A DNA stretch of 62,620 nt from Bacilli bacterium (GTDB lineage Bacteria > Bacillota_I > Bacilli_A > RF39 > UBA660): contig JAAVZT010000013.1 of assembly GCA_022791775.1 (NCBI GenBank), positions 1 through 62,620 of the forward strand, given 5' to 3'. The notes beneath the pieces are model-generated. The model was not told the DNA's origin. It did no database searches and saw nothing but the letters and a program-made list of their open reading frames with translations. Within the stretch, counting starts at the first letter, position 1, and the number at the start of each line of letters is the position of its first letter. The position numbers and the translations under genes are program-made. This document shows, piece by piece, positions 61,257 through 62,620 of this stretch.

Positions 61257-62456
61257 ATGCCTCGGGTGAAGATCGAAAAAATAGATTTAGAAGGAAAAGG
61301 GATTGGCTATGTGAATGGTAAGATTGTTTTTGTTCCTAATGCTTTATTGGGAGAAATATATGATGTTTTGATTGTAAAGGAGAAAAAAAATTATCAAATT
61401 GGTAAAATCCAAAAGATTGTTTCTTCTCATTCTAATCGTTTAAAGCCTTTTTGTCCGTATTTTTTCAGTTGCGGAGGCTGTGATTTTGCTCATCTTGCTT
61501 ATGAAGATACCATATCTCTTAAGAAAAATATGTTAGAAGAACTGATGCGCCTAAATCATCTTTATGTGAAAGAAATACCAATTATAAGCTCAAAAGAACC
61601 TTTTTTTTATCGAAATAAAGTATCTTTAAAAGTCTTGGATGGAAAATTAGGATTTTATGAGGGAAGGTCTCATTCTTTTGTAGAAATTCAAGAATGCAAG
61701 ATTGCAAAACAAGCAATTAATGAAATTTTAAGAGATTTTGAGTTTTTTTCTTTTTGGAATGGTGAATTAATATTGCGTGTAAATCAAAACAATGAGATTT
61801 TAATGCAATTGATTACCAAAGAAAAAGTAAATATTTCAGATATCTTGTTTGAAAAACATAAAATAGTAGGTATTTTCTTGAATGATAAATGTATCTATGG
61901 TGTTCCATATTTTTTTGAACGAAAAAATGGGGTATTATATCAAGTATCTATGAATTCTTTTTTTCAAGTAAATGATTTTATTAGTGAATCCTTATTTTGG
62001 ACTATTCGAGAATTGTCTAAAAATGCAAAACATGTATTAGATTTATACTGTGGAGTTGGTAGTTTAGGCTTACAGCTTGCAAAACAAGGGAGTATTGTGA
62101 CTGGAATTGAACTTGTTCCTGCTGCTGTTTTGAATGCTGTAAAAAATGCTAAATTGAATCATTTTCGCAATTGTTTTTTTCATTGTGGAAAAGTAGAGCA
62201 ACTTATTTTAAAAATTCCATTAGAATTTGATACGATTCTTGTCGATCCCCCACGATCTGGTTTAGATGCGGTTACTAGAAAAACTATTTTAGATATCTTG
62301 CCGAATTCTTTAATATATGTTTCTTGTAATCCTTATACATTAATTCGAGATTTGAAAGAATTCTATGATTTCTATGATATAAAAACAGTGAAAGGATTTG
62401 ATATGTTTCCGTTTACGCGTCATATTGAAACTTTATGTTTATTAATAAAAAAATAA
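61257..62456 (+). CDS. rlmD: RlmD-type 23S rRNA (uracil-C5)-methyltransferase
   Basis: The 399-residue protein has an N-terminal TRAM domain, the Fe-S Cys cluster (CPYFFSCGGC), and the SAM core VLDLYCGVGSLGLQLA. The family motifs DPPRSGLD and VSCNPYTLIRDL (catalytic Cys) are present. The exact uracil (U747 or U1939) and hence RlmD versus RlmCD cannot be decided. Start ATG 61257 follows GGAAGTGA; GTG 61248 is an alternative. TATAAT lies at 61230-61235. Confidence 0.9.
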   Translation: MPRVKIEKIDLEGKGIGYVNGKIVFVPNALLGEIYDVLIVKEKKNYQIGKIQKIVSSHSNRLKPFCPYFFSCGGCDFAHLAYEDTISLKKNMLEELMRLNHLYVKEIPIISSKEPFFYRNKVSLKVLDGKLGFYEGRSHSFVEIQECKIAKQAINEILRDFEFFSFWNGELILRVNQNNEILMQLITKEKVNISDILFEKHKIVGIFLNDKCIYGVPYFFERKNGVLYQVSMNSFFQVNDFISESLFWTIRELSKNAKHVLDLYCGVGSLGLQLAKQGSIVTGIELVPAAVLNAVKNAKLNHFRNCFFHCGKVEQLILKIPLEFDTILVDPPRSGLDAVTRKTILDILPNSLIYVSCNPYTLIRDLKEFYDFYDIKTVKGFDMFPFTRHIETLCLLIKK

Positions 62457-62484
62457 TTTTTTTCATTAAATTATAGCAAATTTT

Positions 62485-62523
62485 ACACGACTTAACAGAA
62501 AATGAGAGGAAGTCGTGTTTTTT
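62485..62523 (+). terminator. Terminator of rlmD
   Basis: 9-bp stem ACACGACTT/AAGTCGTGT with a 16-nt loop, then six T. Confidence 0.85.
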
Positions 62524-62588
62524 ATGATGAAAAAATAGGAGGTATGTGATATAATTGCCAATAGTAAACAGATAGAAGGGTGAGTAAG

Positions 62589-62620
62589 TTGACGATTTTT
62601 GTTGTGGTAGAGGATGACAA
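62589..62620 (+). CDS. Start of a probable response regulator (runs off the window)
   Basis: TATAAT at 62550-62555 and AAGGGTGAG at 62577-62584 lead into TTG 62589, which reads MTIFVVVEDD before the window ends. The hydrophobic strand followed by the acidic pair is the first beta strand of a CheY-like receiver domain. Only ten codons are visible, so the call is tentative. Confidence 0.5.
   Translation, partial: MTIFVVVEDD

Overview
The window comes from a low-GC, endospore-forming Bacillota, most likely an uncultured gut-type lineage of class Bacilli. Spore genes are a CotE coat protein, SpoVIF, SpoIVA, a gerA-type germinant receptor operon and a collagen-like (BclA-style) surface protein. 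The DnaB/DnaI helicase-loading pair, two T-box leaders and a CIRCE/HrcA site also fit Bacilli. The genetic code is standard: TGA is used as a stop (for example the genes ending at 19023 and 28461) and Trp is TGG. Ribosome-binding sites are strong, and many use the 3' part of the Shine-Dalgarno sequence (GGTGA), which decided several starts given here. Genus cannot be fixed from the sequence.

Layout. 1-5.3 kb: collagen-like gene, a TtcA-family thiolase, two unknown genes and feoAB iron transport. 5.3-7.7 kb: a gene graveyard with two decayed alkylguanine-DNA alkyltransferase-family genes, tRNA-Thr, a NUDIX gene flanked by duplicated promoters, a possible small RNA and a frameshifted remnant. 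7.7-16.5 kb: XRE regulator, CapA-like phosphoesterase, a redox set (ferritin-like, CrtI-like, ferredoxin reductase), and an HD phosphohydrolase with two M16 peptidases. 17-28.5 kb: HIT, cotE, rpsP-khpA, a prepilin, der, murF, a knot of five small XRE regulators around spoVIF, then spoIVA, HU, cdsA and rseP. 28.5-41 kb (accessory): tRNA-Arg, an IS200 remnant, GNAT, a membrane protein, a methyltransferase-specificity fusion paired with an HNH nuclease, DUF1287, VanY-like peptidase, several small genes, an arylsulfotransferase and tRNA-Met. 41-57.6 kb: DUF5131, an oxidoreductase-Rieske fusion, a cation antiporter, a thioredoxin-like protein, dnaB-dnaI, a ClpB lacking its N-domain, a large surface protein, T-box thrS, T-box serS and miaB. 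57.6-62.6 kb: a gerA operon in the order A-C-B, rlmD and the first codons of a probable response regulator.

How it fits together. Housekeeping operons (feoAB, dgt-M16-M16, rpsP-khpA, cdsA-rseP, dnaB-dnaI) alternate with short accessory insertions near tRNAs. Three spore genes at separate places (collagen-like, cotE, spoVIF) share a mACm-N14/15-CATAnnnTA motif just before the Shine-Dalgarno, as expected of late mother-cell (sigma-K-type) promoters. The most novel candidates are the methyltransferase-TRD/HNH gene pair at 31974-34724 and the duplicated XRE regulator cluster beside the spore genes at 22373-24554.
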